From Medicago truncatula (taxonomy: Eukaryota; Streptophyta; Magnoliopsida; Fabales; Fabaceae), in the NCBI RefSeq assembly GCF_003473485.1, contig NC_053042.1:198501-262500 (forward strand): 64,000 nt of DNA. The letters run 5' to 3'. Made by a program: the position numbers and the translations under genes. Of the stretch, positions 27,601 through 38,800 are shown in pieces. The notes beneath the pieces are model-generated. The model worked only from the letters and a program-made list of their open reading frames with translations, was not told the origin of the DNA and did no database searches. The stretch's first letter is position 1. The number at the start of each line of letters is the position of its first letter.

Positions 27601-27618
27601 GGTAAACTATATAGGTGA
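21672..27618 (+). CDS. TMX2: Thioredoxin-related transmembrane protein 2 homologue
   Basis: Ten exons: 21672-21842, 21932-21976, 23837-23893, 24274-24343, 24712-24753, 24915-24988, 25505-25575, 26757-26842, 26979-27088, 27547-27618; 265 aa. Hydrophobic segments at about 25-45, 58-72, 85-98 and 105-120 are followed by a thioredoxin-like domain: WLVEFSASYSSACIRSS (152-168), GIVDLGLFPNAAEKFGV and the cis-Pro loop GQLPTFILF (Pro212). TMX proteins are ER-membrane relatives of protein disulfide isomerase. The active-site position has Ser-Ser-Ala-Cys164 rather than CxxC, so classical dithiol exchange is unlikely; TMX2 itself is a known atypical member (SNDC in human). Exon phases close and all introns are GT-AG. 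Intron 2 carries LINE-tail repeats, intron 7 LTR debris. Confidence 0.9.
22230..22575. repeat. TTTGGTTCTGCGGTGACAAA repeat family, copy in TMX2 intron 2
   Basis: Contains TGTTTGGTTCTGCGGTGAC, GTAAAAGTGAGTTGAACAAT and AATCAATTCTAGAAT phrases shared with several copies in cereblon intron 1 (50390-51065). The element is non-coding and MITE-like, with internal duplication. Confidence 0.7.
23316..23440. repeat. Duplicated RTE-LINE 3' tail fragment
   Basis: The phrase GGTCCATGTAGTTGACTC, then CACATAGTGGGAAAAGGCTT, occurs twice, 62 bases apart. It resembles the GTAGCCGACCCCACTTAGTG...GGCT(TTG)n tail of plant RTE-type LINEs. A closer match with a TTGTTGTTATTGTTGG tail occurs at 27738-27792. Confidence 0.55.
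25980..26460. mobile_element. Decayed LTR-retrotransposon debris in TMX2 intron 7
   Basis: Shows GTAACATAGTATCACAACAA near 26182, resembling the LTR end plus Met-tRNA primer site (TGGTATCAGAGC-like), and twice the opposite-strand form TTGACTTTGATACCATGTTAC (about 26314 and 26375). This is consistent with several broken LTR ends. No coding sequence remains. Confidence 0.5.
26849..26869. repeat. (GT)n microsatellite in TMX2 intron 8
   Basis: About ten GT units directly after the donor site of exon 8. Confidence 0.9.
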
Positions 27619-27734
27619 TTGCTTGTCATTATGCTGATACAGTTCCTTCTTTGTACCGAAACTAATAGGAAAATTGTAGAAATTAATGAGTTGGACCGAA
27701 ATGTTTATGATAGAACATTACGACGACGTAATTT

Positions 27735-27795
27735 GATCCGTGTAGCCGACCCCACTTAGCGTGAAAAAGCTAGGTTGTTGTTATTGTTGGTTCCT
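27735..27795 (+). mobile_element. RTE-type LINE 3' end
   Basis: GTGTAGCCGACCCCACTTAG, then CGTGAAAAAGCTAGG and a TTGTTGTTATTGTTGG tail. This matches the well-known 3' terminus of plant RTE LINEs; only the tail is present. Confidence 0.65.
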
Positions 27796-27799
27796 TTTT

Positions 27800-29816
27800 T
27801 TGTACCCTTTTAATGTTGTAACCATTGAGATTTATTTGTTGGTCATAGAATATAATGGTTCAAATTTTTTCCTGAAATTCAGTCCCTGTACTATAATTTT
27901 TGCTACTGTTACAAGTAATGTCATCTCGCATTGATTCGAAGAGAAACAAAAGATGCTGTCATAAATTTCTTTTATTGATAGTCTAAAGTAGAGGAACATC
28001 TGAATTTGGATATACATACATAAATTTGTGAAACCGTCAAAAAGTACATAAATTTGTATAAGAAATTTCTTTGACAAATGGCAGTATGGCACTAAGAAGG
28101 TTTACGAGGGAGTGGTTATAGTCAAAAATTTACTACTACTTAGTTGTGGTATTGAAAAGTCAATTCAAATAAGAAAAGTGAAGTCAATACGTGAATTTAA
28201 TATGCTGACGTTAGTTAAATACTATTGACAATTAAATTCACAAACACGAAGGAAAAAAATAAAAAAATCAATTCACATGGTAGTACATGAACTGGTTTGC
28301 ATGCGTATTACTAGTATTTTCTAATCTACGTACTATTTTTCAGATGCAGAAAAAGAAAGAAAAAAAAAAGAAGCTAAAACAGCAAAAAGATCACTTATAT
28401 TTGAAGAAGATAGAAATGGGTTATATATAATCAAAAAATATATAAGAAAACGAGGTTAGGGCTATTTTGAGTCATGGTGTTTATTGTATTTAAGCATTTT
28501 AATTCAAATGGACACTCGTCGTTGTTTACAAGTTTTCTCTATGTTTTAACAAAATAAACAAATAAATAAGACGACGAATGTTTTTCGTAAAAAAAAAAAA
28601 GTTTGATTTATTGACGGTAATCAGAATTAACATTTGATATTTAGAGTGAAATCTCATTTTGTTGAGAAGAGTTACGACACGGTATTATTCACCAAATATA
28701 CAATGAGCAAAACTTGGGGGGTTGAGAGTAAACCATCAACTCAATCAGTCCCTTTGTAAGAAACTCCCAAATAAGTTCATGATTTTATGATTATTTCAAA
28801 AAGATCTTCAACTCTATTAAACTATTTGGTCACTTACTATCAATTAGGTCTTTATATTTTAATAATTTACTGTTAATTTGGTCCATATCTTTAACCATTT
28901 ATTATCAATTTAATCTCTAATAATGTTCTCAGATTAACTAGTATAAGTAAAATTTACCAAAATCGATGATATTTTTAGAATATTCATAATATCAAGGAAC
29001 TATTTGAGAATGTCTTGCAAAGTCGTACACTAACTTGGTGGTTTACTCCCATTTACAAAGCACTACAAAGAAAACATCAAAATGGTTAATCCTTTTTGTA
29101 ATGTTTATTTTAATACACTTGTTGGAGAGTCATAGGAACACAAGAAGATACAATCGATTAAATATCATAACCAACAAGAGATTTTAACAATCACACCTTC
29201 ATTCAAAATTTTAAGACATAAGGTATGTGTTACCTCCTTAATATATCATTCATTACTATCCAACAATGACTATAATCAATCATACTTTCAACAATTTTCC
29301 TCTGAAGTATAAATCTCCAACATCATTATTTGCAAAACATGTTATTTTAGTACGACGTTGATAAGACTTTTTATTCAAACATCATTACATTTGCATTCAT
29401 TCTTATTTTTCAATGAAGTCGAATTATGACTCAGATACCACTCATTAGATAATCTCTGAAGTACCAAGAGCAACAACAAGCTAATAGACAATCCTCAAAA
29501 AAAAAAAAAAAAAAAAAAAATAAACTGATAGACAAGTCCATCAAGAAACCATGACAATATGTTTTCACTCGTCACTTTAAGATATTAATATATAACCAAC
29601 TCTCATTCACATCTTTTAATTAGCCCCATTAGTAATTATACTTGAATTTTAAGTTATAATTATAAGAACACTTTTTTAACGAAAAAAGTGGTAATGTGAT
29701 CCATAAAATTTTTTAATGTGGTATGGTGAATTTTGTTCATCGTAAAAAAAAAATAGTAAGTACAATCTAACTTAGTCGCTCATGAGCTATCAAAAACAAC
29801 CCTTTTTTATGAAATA
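27800..29816. other. Intergenic, no gene seen
   Basis: AT-rich sequence. The short frame at 27832-28092 has no recognisable domain. A 24-A run lies at 29498-29520. Around 28830-28925 the text alternates between phrases like 'AATTTGGTC' and 'TCAATTTAATCTC', as in the palindromic 'tttggtccct' MITEs, but no ends are clear. Confidence 0.5.
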
Positions 29817-29831
29817 GAACTACCATCTCTA

Positions 29832-29974
29832 GTCTAGAAGTCCTAGCTCAACTGACAAATGCTAAAATTGCAAGGCCGGACGTTGTGATCCGTGTTCGAA
29901 CCCAGGACCTCACAGTTGTGTGTGAGTTTATTTTCAGCGGATTACCACTTCATCTAAGACCAAAAAAAAAAAAA
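29832..29974 (+). mobile_element. tRNA-derived SINE with perfect 15-bp target duplication
   Basis: The A-box-like TCCTAGCTCAACTGAC and B-box GTGTTCGAACCCAGG are followed by a body ending in a 13-A tail. The flanking sequence GAACTACCATCTCTA is exactly duplicated at 29817-29831 and 29975-29989, so the ends are certain and the insertion is relatively recent. Confidence 0.9.
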
Positions 29975-29999
29975 GAACTACCATCTCTAATGTTTATTG

Positions 30000-30380
30000 T
30001 TGGTGCCATCAAAAAATTCAGCAAGGACAAGTTAACAAGGTCACTCGCGAGCTATATCTAAAACCACGATTTTTTATAAAATATAACTACCATTTATATT
30101 GTTTGTTCTCAGCTTTTTATTGTTGTTCTTCTTACTTGTATTTAGCGTTTGATTAGTAATAAAATGCGTTTGATATTTTGTTGTAAAAGAAGAAAATAAA
30201 TAGAAATCGACTTTTTTCGTTAAAAAAAAGAAAAAGAAATCGACATTTAATATTTGGGTGTAAACTAGGTATCTTCCGCGCGCAACTGTGGAGGCTAGTC
30301 CTTTAAATATTGTGGAAATTAAATGGACGGCAAGCTCTCCCCAACTGTATATTTGTTTTTTTTTATATATAAAAAAACAA
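30000..30380. other. Intergenic, no gene seen
   Basis: AT-rich with oligo-A/T runs; the minus-strand frame through 30074-30499 is low complexity and not a credible protein. Confidence 0.5.
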
Positions 30381-30382
30381 AA

Positions 30383-32316
30383 TGATATTGTTGCAAAGTG
30401 TCTCAAAAATGATTTTGGAGAAAGTGAAGAAACGTGACATGATTTGGCAATCGTGTCACGATTTTTGAAGGCAGTGAGCATGGTTTGCAGGGTGTCCAAT
30501 CATGACACAATTTTGGAAAAACGTGATACCATTTTCGGCTTGCTGGGCAAGTTTTTAGGATAAGATTGGTCGTACCTTGGGTCGTACGCACCAAACGTGT
30601 CGCGATTTGGGAAATCGTGACACGATTTTGTCCGGATCTGAACACAATATAAGTATTCTTTGACCCATTTGTTGGGTAAGCTTGGTGAATCTCATGGAAA
30701 CCAAAGGAGATAACTTTTAGGGTTTTAGATATTAAAGGTTGAGGGTCTTTCGGTGAGGTTCAAAGCTTCATGATGTGAATCTTGGAGAACCAAAAGAGGG
30801 GGCTCTTGGGGAAAAGGTTGGTGCCTTTTGGGAAGATTCATGGGGTTGGGAAACACATGTGTGAAGAGTCTTTTGTGAGCAACTTGGATGAGTCTTGTGA
30901 AACCAAAAGAGAAGATCCTTAGTGAAATCAAAGGCTAAGGGTTGGTTCTCTTTTGGGGGTTAGATTCTAGAGTTGGGAAACAATTGTAAACACCTTGGGA
31001 GGGTGAAAATCATGAGTGTCTTGTTCATTGGTGAGATTGAGAAAATGGGTAGAAATTAGGGTTGTTCTTTATTAGCTTGTTGAAGCTAATTTCTTGTAAC
31101 TCATTTGTATCTCTTTGTAATAACTCATTGATAGTGGATTGGAGAGATCAATCTCTTCTCCAGAGTATGTCAAGTTGGACCGAACTGGGTGAACATTTCT
31201 TGGTGTTCGTTATCTTCTCTTTTGCTTTATTTATCTTGTTTATTCCTTGGTTGGATTGTGGTTTTGGGTGCCATTTAATTTGGGAAAGGAGAGTTCTTTC
31301 CCACCATGAGAAAGTTAATCATGTCCATTAAATTAAATGAGGAACATATTCTTATCATACTCTCTCCACACTAGATTATTTTTTATATTATCTTTCATCA
31401 TCTCTCTTTCATGTCCCACACCACCACCACTAAATCACAAATTTAGCAACCCTTCTGACCACCACACACCACCATGGCTGCCGGAAAACTCAATTTCTCT
31501 ATGTTTTATATGGGTGTTGTTTTAGAAAATAACAAGTTGAATTGTCCTTGTCCCAATATCATTCAGTTTTGCGAATTTCTTAAAATGAGGAACACAAATC
31601 CATCACCCAATCTGCCATGGATCTTCAAAATCCATCACACCAAGAACATGAAAAATAAAAACAAAACCTTGTTGGTGCTTTAAAACACATCAGTATTAAA
31701 CTTAGACCGCAATTCTGGAAGCATGTCCGATATGATTAGGCATGGAAGTAAGGGTGAAAAAACGGTGGACTAAGAAAGGAAAACATAATGAAATTTCATA
31801 TTCCAATTTTGTCATCTACATGCTTGTTTTGATTATTCATTTGTGTATCAGATTTTTCTGGAATTTGATTTTAAGGATTTCACTCAATTTAGTATATCTT
31901 TCTATGATTGTTGTGTTTATGTTGTTTGAAAGCATAATGGAATTTTGAAGAAGATGAAGAGAATAATGGGTTTGTTGTTAAATGTGAATGTGATGCGGTG
32001 GTAGTGGTGTAGGTGTGTGGGAACATGAGAGAGGATGAAAGATAGTATAAAAAATAATCTAGTGTAGAGATAGTATGATAAAATCAATGTTCCTCTTGAA
32101 TCTAATGGTTGAGATTTACTTTCCCATGATGGGAAAGAAGTTTGCTTTCCCAAATTAAATGGCACCGTGGTTTTGATATGCACTTGGTTTATAGACTAGG
32201 TCTATATTATTGTTGTTGCTTGTGGTTTACTTTGGTTGTTGGTTGCCATTGATACTTGCTCCGTGAATCTAAATTTCATTGATGTGAGGTTTCGATTTGA
32301 GTCCGAATTCACAACA
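30383..32316 (+). mobile_element. LTR-like sequence, forward copy, interrupted
   Basis: Starts TGATATTGTTGCAAAG and ends GAATTCACAACA. After removal of the nested element at 31267-32166 it is about 1 kb. It shares long stretches with the reverse-complement of 34127-34852, e.g. TTAGGGTTGTTCTTT, TGATAGTGGATTGGAGAG and AAGTTGGACCGAACTGG. Ends of TG...CA type suggest an LTR, but no primer binding site or coding region follows and no 5-bp duplication is visible. Class is inferred. Confidence 0.6.
31267..32166. mobile_element. 900-bp long-TIR element with perfect 9-bp duplication
   Basis: The left end is GGTGCCATTTAATTTGGGAA and the right end its exact complement. The arms stay related for about 170-190 bases (CATGAGAGAGGATGAAAGAT against ATCTTTCATCATCTCTCTTT). 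GTGGTTTTG is present at 31258-31266 and 32167-32175, a perfect 9-bp duplication, so a Mutator-like transposase probably moved it. The interior has only a short frame (31474-31683) with no known domain. It is nested within an LTR-like sequence. Confidence 0.9.
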
Positions 32317-32456
32317 TATATATTAAAACAATGCAATAACAACACAAAATAAGTGGTATTGAGATTCAAAAGATGCAAAAGTCAATGGTTACAAGAAAAA
32401 GCCCCAAATCAATATTGTCACCAAACCAAAAATAAAATAAAGTGATAATCAACGGT

Positions 32457-32591
32457 CCCTGTGAGCGTAGCTCAGTTGGCAGGGACATGCATAATTATAT
32501 GCAGGGGCTGAGGTTCGTACCCCAGACACCCCACTTATTCACCTTGAAAAAGGTGAATTCTAACCACTAAGCTACTTGACAAAAAAAAAAA
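32457..32591 (+). mobile_element. tRNA-derived SINE (GTGAGCGTAGCTCAGTTGG type)
   Basis: A-box TAGCTCAGTTGG at 32468-32479 and B-box GGTTCGTACCC near 32512, followed by ACACCCCACTTATTCACC, a hairpin AAAGGTGAATT, and an A-rich end. This is a familiar legume SINE type. AATCAAC before the element and ATCAACT after it may be remnants of the target duplication. A functional tRNA is excluded: only the 5' half resembles one. Confidence 0.8.
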
Positions 32592-32937
32592 TCAACTAGG
32601 AGATAAAACAACTTTTAAACAGTTGAGTGGTTGAATGTTCCGATAATAGTATTCATAAAAAGAAAACTCTTAATTTTAGACTAAATTCATGATCATATTA
32701 AATATTTAAAACATATTAATAGGTGAGCCTAATAGACGTTCATGATTACCGAAAAATGCTTCTAGATTGATCACATACAAGCCAACCAAATAGAATTACG
32801 ACATTCTTTTACTTTCTTTCCATGATATATCAAACCTATAAATTGTCCGTGATAATAACTATTGTTTGACAACACACAATTGGTTCATAACCAAGATACT
32901 ACAACAAAACAATAAAAAAAACAAAACGATAAAAAAA

Positions 32938-33475
32938 CTAAACGATAAAAAAAAGTTTGAAAATTTCACTCAAATTACATCTTTCCACATACAAAGGAGA
33001 TGCTAAATTTTGTACTCCTCTACAAACTAAATTAGTTTTAGTTGAACGGTGATCAATTAGTAGTCTCCACGCAATCAACAAAATCTTTGTTGGAACCAAA
33101 TTGTTCCAAGTAGCTCTATTCACCGAGAAATCCACTACAACTTTACTTTAAAATTAGATAGCAACACACAAACTTCTTTTATAAAACACATATCGGCAAA
33201 ATAAGGGTTCCAAACCCATATATATTCCACATTACCTTGCAAAGTAAGGTTAGATAGTAAAGTCCTACACTCCTTCATTAGCTCTACCTCCAGGCAAACA
33301 AGTTTATTCTCCAACTTCAACATCCTCCCCTCTAACACACAACTAGACATCATATCATTTTATCCAATGTTAAGTTAAACAACCTACTAAGTCAGTCCTT
33401 TAAAATAGCCTCATCCGATCATGGCTCGTGCCTAAACAACGTGTTACTACCATTCTCCACCTTCTTAGTTATATA
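32938..33475 (-). pseudogene. LINE reverse-transcriptase C-terminal (zf-RVT) fragment
   Basis: Minus-strand translations in shifting frames read LSRLFNLTLDKMI, ECRTLLSNLTLQGNVEYIWVW, DFSVNRATWNNLVPTKILLI, AWRLLIDHRSTKTNLVCRGV. This is the arrangement of the zinc-binding tail of plant non-LTR retrotransposon polyproteins (W..LVP.K...AWRLL...T..NL.RRG). Stops and frameshifts break it, so it is a dead fragment. Confidence 0.8.
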
Positions 33476-34126
33476 GTATTTTAATAAAATTTTACGCTTA
33501 ATTGTACATTCGGTCTCTCTATTTTATCACACTATCAAAAACATCTCTTCTGTTTTAAATTCTAATTTTTAGATCATCAACTATCATACTTGTTGCAATT
33601 TTGATTCAAATCTAGATTTTTAACCTTCAAAATTTGTGATTTTTGGCCAAACATGGTATAGTGCTAAAAGCAAATAAGTAAATATAAAGGATATAATTGA
33701 ATTTTTAATCATTCTTTATCTAATTGAATAATTGATTTTTTTTTCAAATATCTATACTTTTTTTTTTGTTGGAAAAAGATGGCTAAAAGCCCCATCTATA
33801 CTTTTTTTTTTGTTACCATGATATTGATATGAAATTTCCACCGCTATTTAGTAGTGACTAATATCTTTCTTCAAAAAAAAAAAAAAAGTAGTGACTAATC
33901 TCCGCCGAAAAATATGTGGGGCAAACAAGCGGGTTCTCCCCTCCTATATAAATCTCTATAGATATATGTTAAAAAAAGAAAGAAAATACAAGCCGAAATA
34001 ATTGTGTAAAACTAATGAATGATAATTAATTTCTTTATACAAATGGTAAGATTTGATTATATATTTGAGTCAAAAGAATATAATCAGATATTCGTTGAAA
34101 ATTATTTTATTTTTTTAAAACATATA
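33476..34126. other. Intergenic, no gene seen
   Basis: AT-rich, with poly-T and poly-A runs. A phrase TATACTTTTTTTTTTGTT is duplicated near 33746 and 33798. No coding signal. Confidence 0.5.
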
Positions 34127-34852
34127 TGTTGTGAATTCGTACTCAAATTCACACCAATACAAATTATGATGTGTGGAGCAAAGGAAAATAGTAACCAATA
34201 TCAAAGTGAACACAAGCAACAACAATAATAACAACACCTACATCTAATCTAGTAATCAAAGTGAGAAGCTCAAAACCACAAGCAAAAGATAAAGAGAGAA
34301 GAGAGAAAAAAACACACCAAAGATTGTTGATCCAGTTCGGTCCAACTTGACCTAATCTGGGGGAGAGATAAATCTCTCCAATCCACTATCAATGAGTTCT
34401 TACAAAGGGATACAAATGAGTTACAAGAAATTAACTTAAACAAGCTCACAAAGAACAACCCTAATTTCTACCAATTTTCTCAATCTCACAAATGAACAAG
34501 ACACTCAATGATTTTCACTCACCCAAGGTGTTTACAATGTTTCCCAACCCAAGAGAACTCTAATCAAAGACCCTCAACCCTAAAGTTACCTCCTTTGATT
34601 TTCCAAGTTTTCCTCTCTTGAAGTTCTCACTCAAAAATCTGCAAAGAAACACTTAAATAGTACACAGTGACAGACAAATCTCGCCGCGTCTGTCCGAATC
34701 GTGCCATAATTTTAACGTACGACCCAAGGTACAACGTCCTTATCCACAAATCGCGCCACGCCAGTACTAAATTGCGCCGCGATTTGCCTTTAGCAAAAAC
34801 ATTCATTCTGCCAAGAGAAATCGCGCCACGATTTTCAGCTTTCACAACATCA
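34127..34852 (-). mobile_element. LTR-like sequence, reverse copy
   Basis: The reverse complement begins TGATGTTGTGAAAGC and ends GAATTCACAACA, about 726 bp, and parallels the forward copy at 30383-32316. The copies differ by many substitutions and by a longer 5' part in the forward copy. Both copies contain GTGTCACGATTT/CGCGCCACGATTT-like phrases in their 5' part. The two face each other, so they are not the two LTRs of one element. Confidence 0.65.
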
Positions 34853-35801
34853 CAATTTGAAGACAATTTCAATAATATATATATAGAGATTTATAATTTT
34901 TTGTGTACTTTTCTTTAAATTCAATTTTTTCTTTAAACTACTTTATTCAATCTAATATTTTTTTTGGTAATGTAATATTATTTTAAAACAATAATTTTGT
35001 TATACATTCTCAAATTTCCTACAAATTTGACGAACACTATTTGATTGTAATTTATCTTATTAAATAATTCAATTAAATAATTAATATATTTTATTGAAAA
35101 AATACACACATTTTGATTTTTTTTTTTAAAACTTATACCAATTCAATAGGACCGACTAATCCAAAGCATCAATTCCACCGTCCATTAATGAAGACCCAAT
35201 TATCCTTTAAATCAATTAAAGTGTAAAGTGAAAATAAAAATAAAAATAAAAATCAAGAAGTGTTATTTTATAAAAACTTATAATCTACTATGACTTACCA
35301 ATGATATCTATAAAATGAATTGCTTATTTTACATGTGTCCATCTAGAAAGTCAAATCAAATTATGTTGCATATATTCCATTTTGGTTTTTCCAAAAAAAT
35401 AATTATATTGCATATATTGATTTGTAATTTTTTTTTACATGTGTATTCAATCAAATCTTTCATTTTTAGTACTTGATTTCTGATTAATGGACGGTGCGAT
35501 GTTTGTTGTTAGTTTTTGAGTCAGATACTAAGTTTTCGATAAAATCTCTTGAGATGAAACTCATATCTTATATTTAATTTCATTTTCATGAGATTAATTG
35601 AATAAATCTCTTATAAAATGCAAAACTAATAATTTGATTTTTTCATTGGTAGATGTTGTTTTGATCTTCACCTTCTCTATCTGCGTCGGTTCTATTCTCT
35701 CTACACTCTCATAGATAGATAGATAGATCACCGTCGTCGTTCGAATCTTCCAGAACAAAACTCCATGAAACACTCTTCATGGAGCAACCTTAAAGATTAA
35801 C
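34853..35801. other. Upstream region of the MLK kinase gene
   Basis: AT-rich with low-complexity runs; a short GATA microsatellite (about 35713-35729) and a CT-rich leader (35660-35710) precede the ATG and probably belong to promoter and 5' UTR. No other gene. Confidence 0.5.
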
Positions 35802-38800
35802 ATGCCTCCTCAACTCCGAACCAGAAAAACTAAAACCAAACAAGACCCGAATCCGAATCAAAACCCGAACCCGATCGCTAAACCCGAACCCGCTACACGA
35901 GGTAGAAGAGGTAGACCTGCTAGAAATCGTAACAACACCATCGCCGCCGCAGCCGCACGTGATCAAGTACAAGAACAACAACAACAACAAAACGAACAAC
36001 CTCACGTGCCGGAACAACCTCAAATTAGGGTTTCTAATAAGCTAGAGATTATGGATGATGACTGTGATAGCGGTGGTGGGAGAACCGCCGCTGATAAGGG
36101 TCCGGTGGCTGAAGATGAAGGGAGTACACCGCCTATTCCTGAAAAAGTAATTTTTTTTTCTTTCTTTTGTTTAAATTATCAATTTTTTAATCTGCATGGT
36201 GTTTTTTATTATTTTTTTGTGAAATTTTGATAAAAAAAATTTGATTTTTAAATTTTTGTGTAACAGGTTCAGGTGGGTGGTTCACCGATGTACAGAGTAG
36301 ATAGGAAGCTAGGGAAAGGAGGATTTGGACAAGTTTATGTTGGTCGTCGTATTGGTGCCGGAGCCGGTGCTGTTGAGGTATGATAGTATTAGTGTGTTTC
36401 TTTGTGTGTGATTGTAACTTCTGATTGAAACCAGTGATAATAAAGTATCATCTATGTGGGGATTGATATAAAATTTGAAATTGTGATAAAAATGAATCAT
36501 TGATGCTTATGATTGTAAATTGATGTCGGTGTTATTGATTGAAGTTGGCGGGTTGTGTAAAAATCTGCCATATAAGTACGATGTTGTGGCCTATGGTGAA
36601 TGTGATACGGATTGAACCTAATATCTACCATAATAATGAATTATTTGATACTTATGATTAAAAATTGATGTCAGTGCTAATGACAGTAGATGGCGGGTGA
36701 TGGAAATGATCCGCCATATAAGTATGATGTTATGGTCTATGCTGACTGTGATACGGATTGAACCTAACTCCGCTAGGAGGATTGTTCAATTTTATACAAG
36801 CCTTCGCACCAGGTTCATCACTTGCGATGAGTTGGGTTCATGATGCCCTCCTTGCGCATGGAAATCGGTTACAGACTGACACAAAATCTACCATGCTGCT
36901 GTGACGCTACGACCACATTGATTGATGTTTTTATTTTGTTGAGAAAATACAACCAATGCATTTCATTCATAATCAAAATCTGGATACATGTAGGAATATC
37001 ATAAAAACTGGAGAACTAGCATTATATGTGGCCGCTTTTGCTTAAAGCTTGAGCCACTGTATTAGTTTGTCTCCTAGCAAACTCCACATGGGAGTTGGTA
37101 ATAATAGCTACTAGTTTGGAATCAACCTCAAAAAGCAAGCATTGATTGATGTTAATCTGCATTGTGTTTTTATCATAAATGAAGCGTAAATAAAAGAGAG
37201 ATCACCGGTGCATTCTTTTTTAATGGGGTATACATAGACTAGACCTTAGTGTGTGTAAGTTGCAGTGGTTTTTTGACATTGTTTGTGCAATGAATAATTT
37301 GCAGGTGGCTTTGAAATTTGAGCATAAAACCAGCAAAGGGTGTAATTATGGACCTCCTTACGAGTGGCAGGTTTACAAGTGAGTGTGGTCTATCTTTTCC
37401 TTTCAGCTCATTTATTACAATTGTATGTTGCTAAAATCATGTTTTTTGTTTGTATGTAGTGTATTAGGAGGTAGCCATGGTGTCCCACGAGTTCATTACA
37501 AGGGACGGCAAGGTGATTGGTATGTCATGGTAAGTGCTGTTTAAAGATTTATTTATTTATTTTATTATAGAGGGCTAGGGTTTTTTTATCTATCAACTTT
37601 TTGTAACCTGGAATTGTATTGCAGGTCATGGATATTCTTGGCCCTAGTTTATGGGATGTTTGGAATAACAAGACACACACGTAAGTTCATCTTTCGTGCT
37701 GGAATTATAGTGCTATGTAATGTGTCTTGATTTTTATTGTTGGAGTGAATAATGCTTGTTTTAATCGTATTTTCTCGGCTTTAGGATGTCTGCTGAAATG
37801 GTGTCGTGCATAGCAATCGAGGCTGTTTCCATATTAGAGAAGATGCATTCTAGAGGGTGAGGGTGATTCTCTTTTTCCTGATACTGTTTTTGATTTATTT
37901 CTGGCTTTTTCTTTACTGCACGGATTGGATATAGCCAGCATGCTAAACCAGTCACGCTAGGCTGCTTTGGCAATTTCAGTGGCCACACCGGTCTCACCCT
38001 GTGGCTTTCTCCGTTTAACAGACTTTCTTGCATGTTTTGGGTGGTGGGGGGGATGCACTCTTTATTCCCATAGTGTGTGTACCTAGATTAAGCTTATTGT
38101 GTCCTTAATTAAGTCCACTCAGCTCAACTTAAATTATTTGGGGTCTAATGTGGCTTTAGGATCTGTGTGTCCAAAGCCAAAAGAAAAAAAAAATGCATAT
38201 CACTGGTCTGACAATATTGAATTCATGATTCTCATTGTTGCAAAGAATGTCATTGTGTTGCTTACATTTGTTTCAGATACGTGCATGGTGATGTAAAACC
38301 TGAGAACTTTTTGCTCGGCCCTCCGGGAACTCATGAAGAGAAAAAGCTTTTTCTGGTTGATCTTGGTTTAGGTTAGTATTCTACTTGCCAAAAAAAGTTG
38401 GTACTTACACTTCATTGAATTTTTTCTTCTAATTTCTCTTTAGTTTATTTATGCAATCCGCTCTCTTTTGCCATGCAGCAACTCGTTGGCGTGATAATTC
38501 GTCTGGTCTTCATGTTGATTACGATCAGCGTCCAGATGTATTTAGGTAACTTATTTGCATTTCTAATATAAGGTGAATTTTCTGATCAAAATCCAAGCTT
38601 TGGTTGATTTAGATGTTGATTGTCATATTCTTACCACAGGGGAACAGTTCGTTATGCTAGTGTACATGCTCATCTTGGTAGGACAGGTAGCAGAAGAGAT
38701 GATTTGGAATCTCTTGCATACACGCTAATCTTCCTTCTTCGTGGACGGCTACCCTGGCAAGGATACCAGGTCATATTTGTTCACAATAGTTACTTTAGTG

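Noticed and set aside
30074..30499. 141-codon minus-strand frame
   Set aside because: Low-complexity Lys/Phe-rich translation of A/T runs, overlapping an LTR-like end; no homology recognised.
31474..31683. 69-codon frame inside the long-TIR element, considered as a captured gene fragment
   Set aside because: No domain recognised and no splice context.
32461..32540. Possible tRNA gene (GTAGCTCAGTTGG ... GGTTCGTACCCC)
   Set aside because: Only A and B boxes match; no acceptor-stem pairing, and the sequence continues as a SINE body with an A-rich tail.
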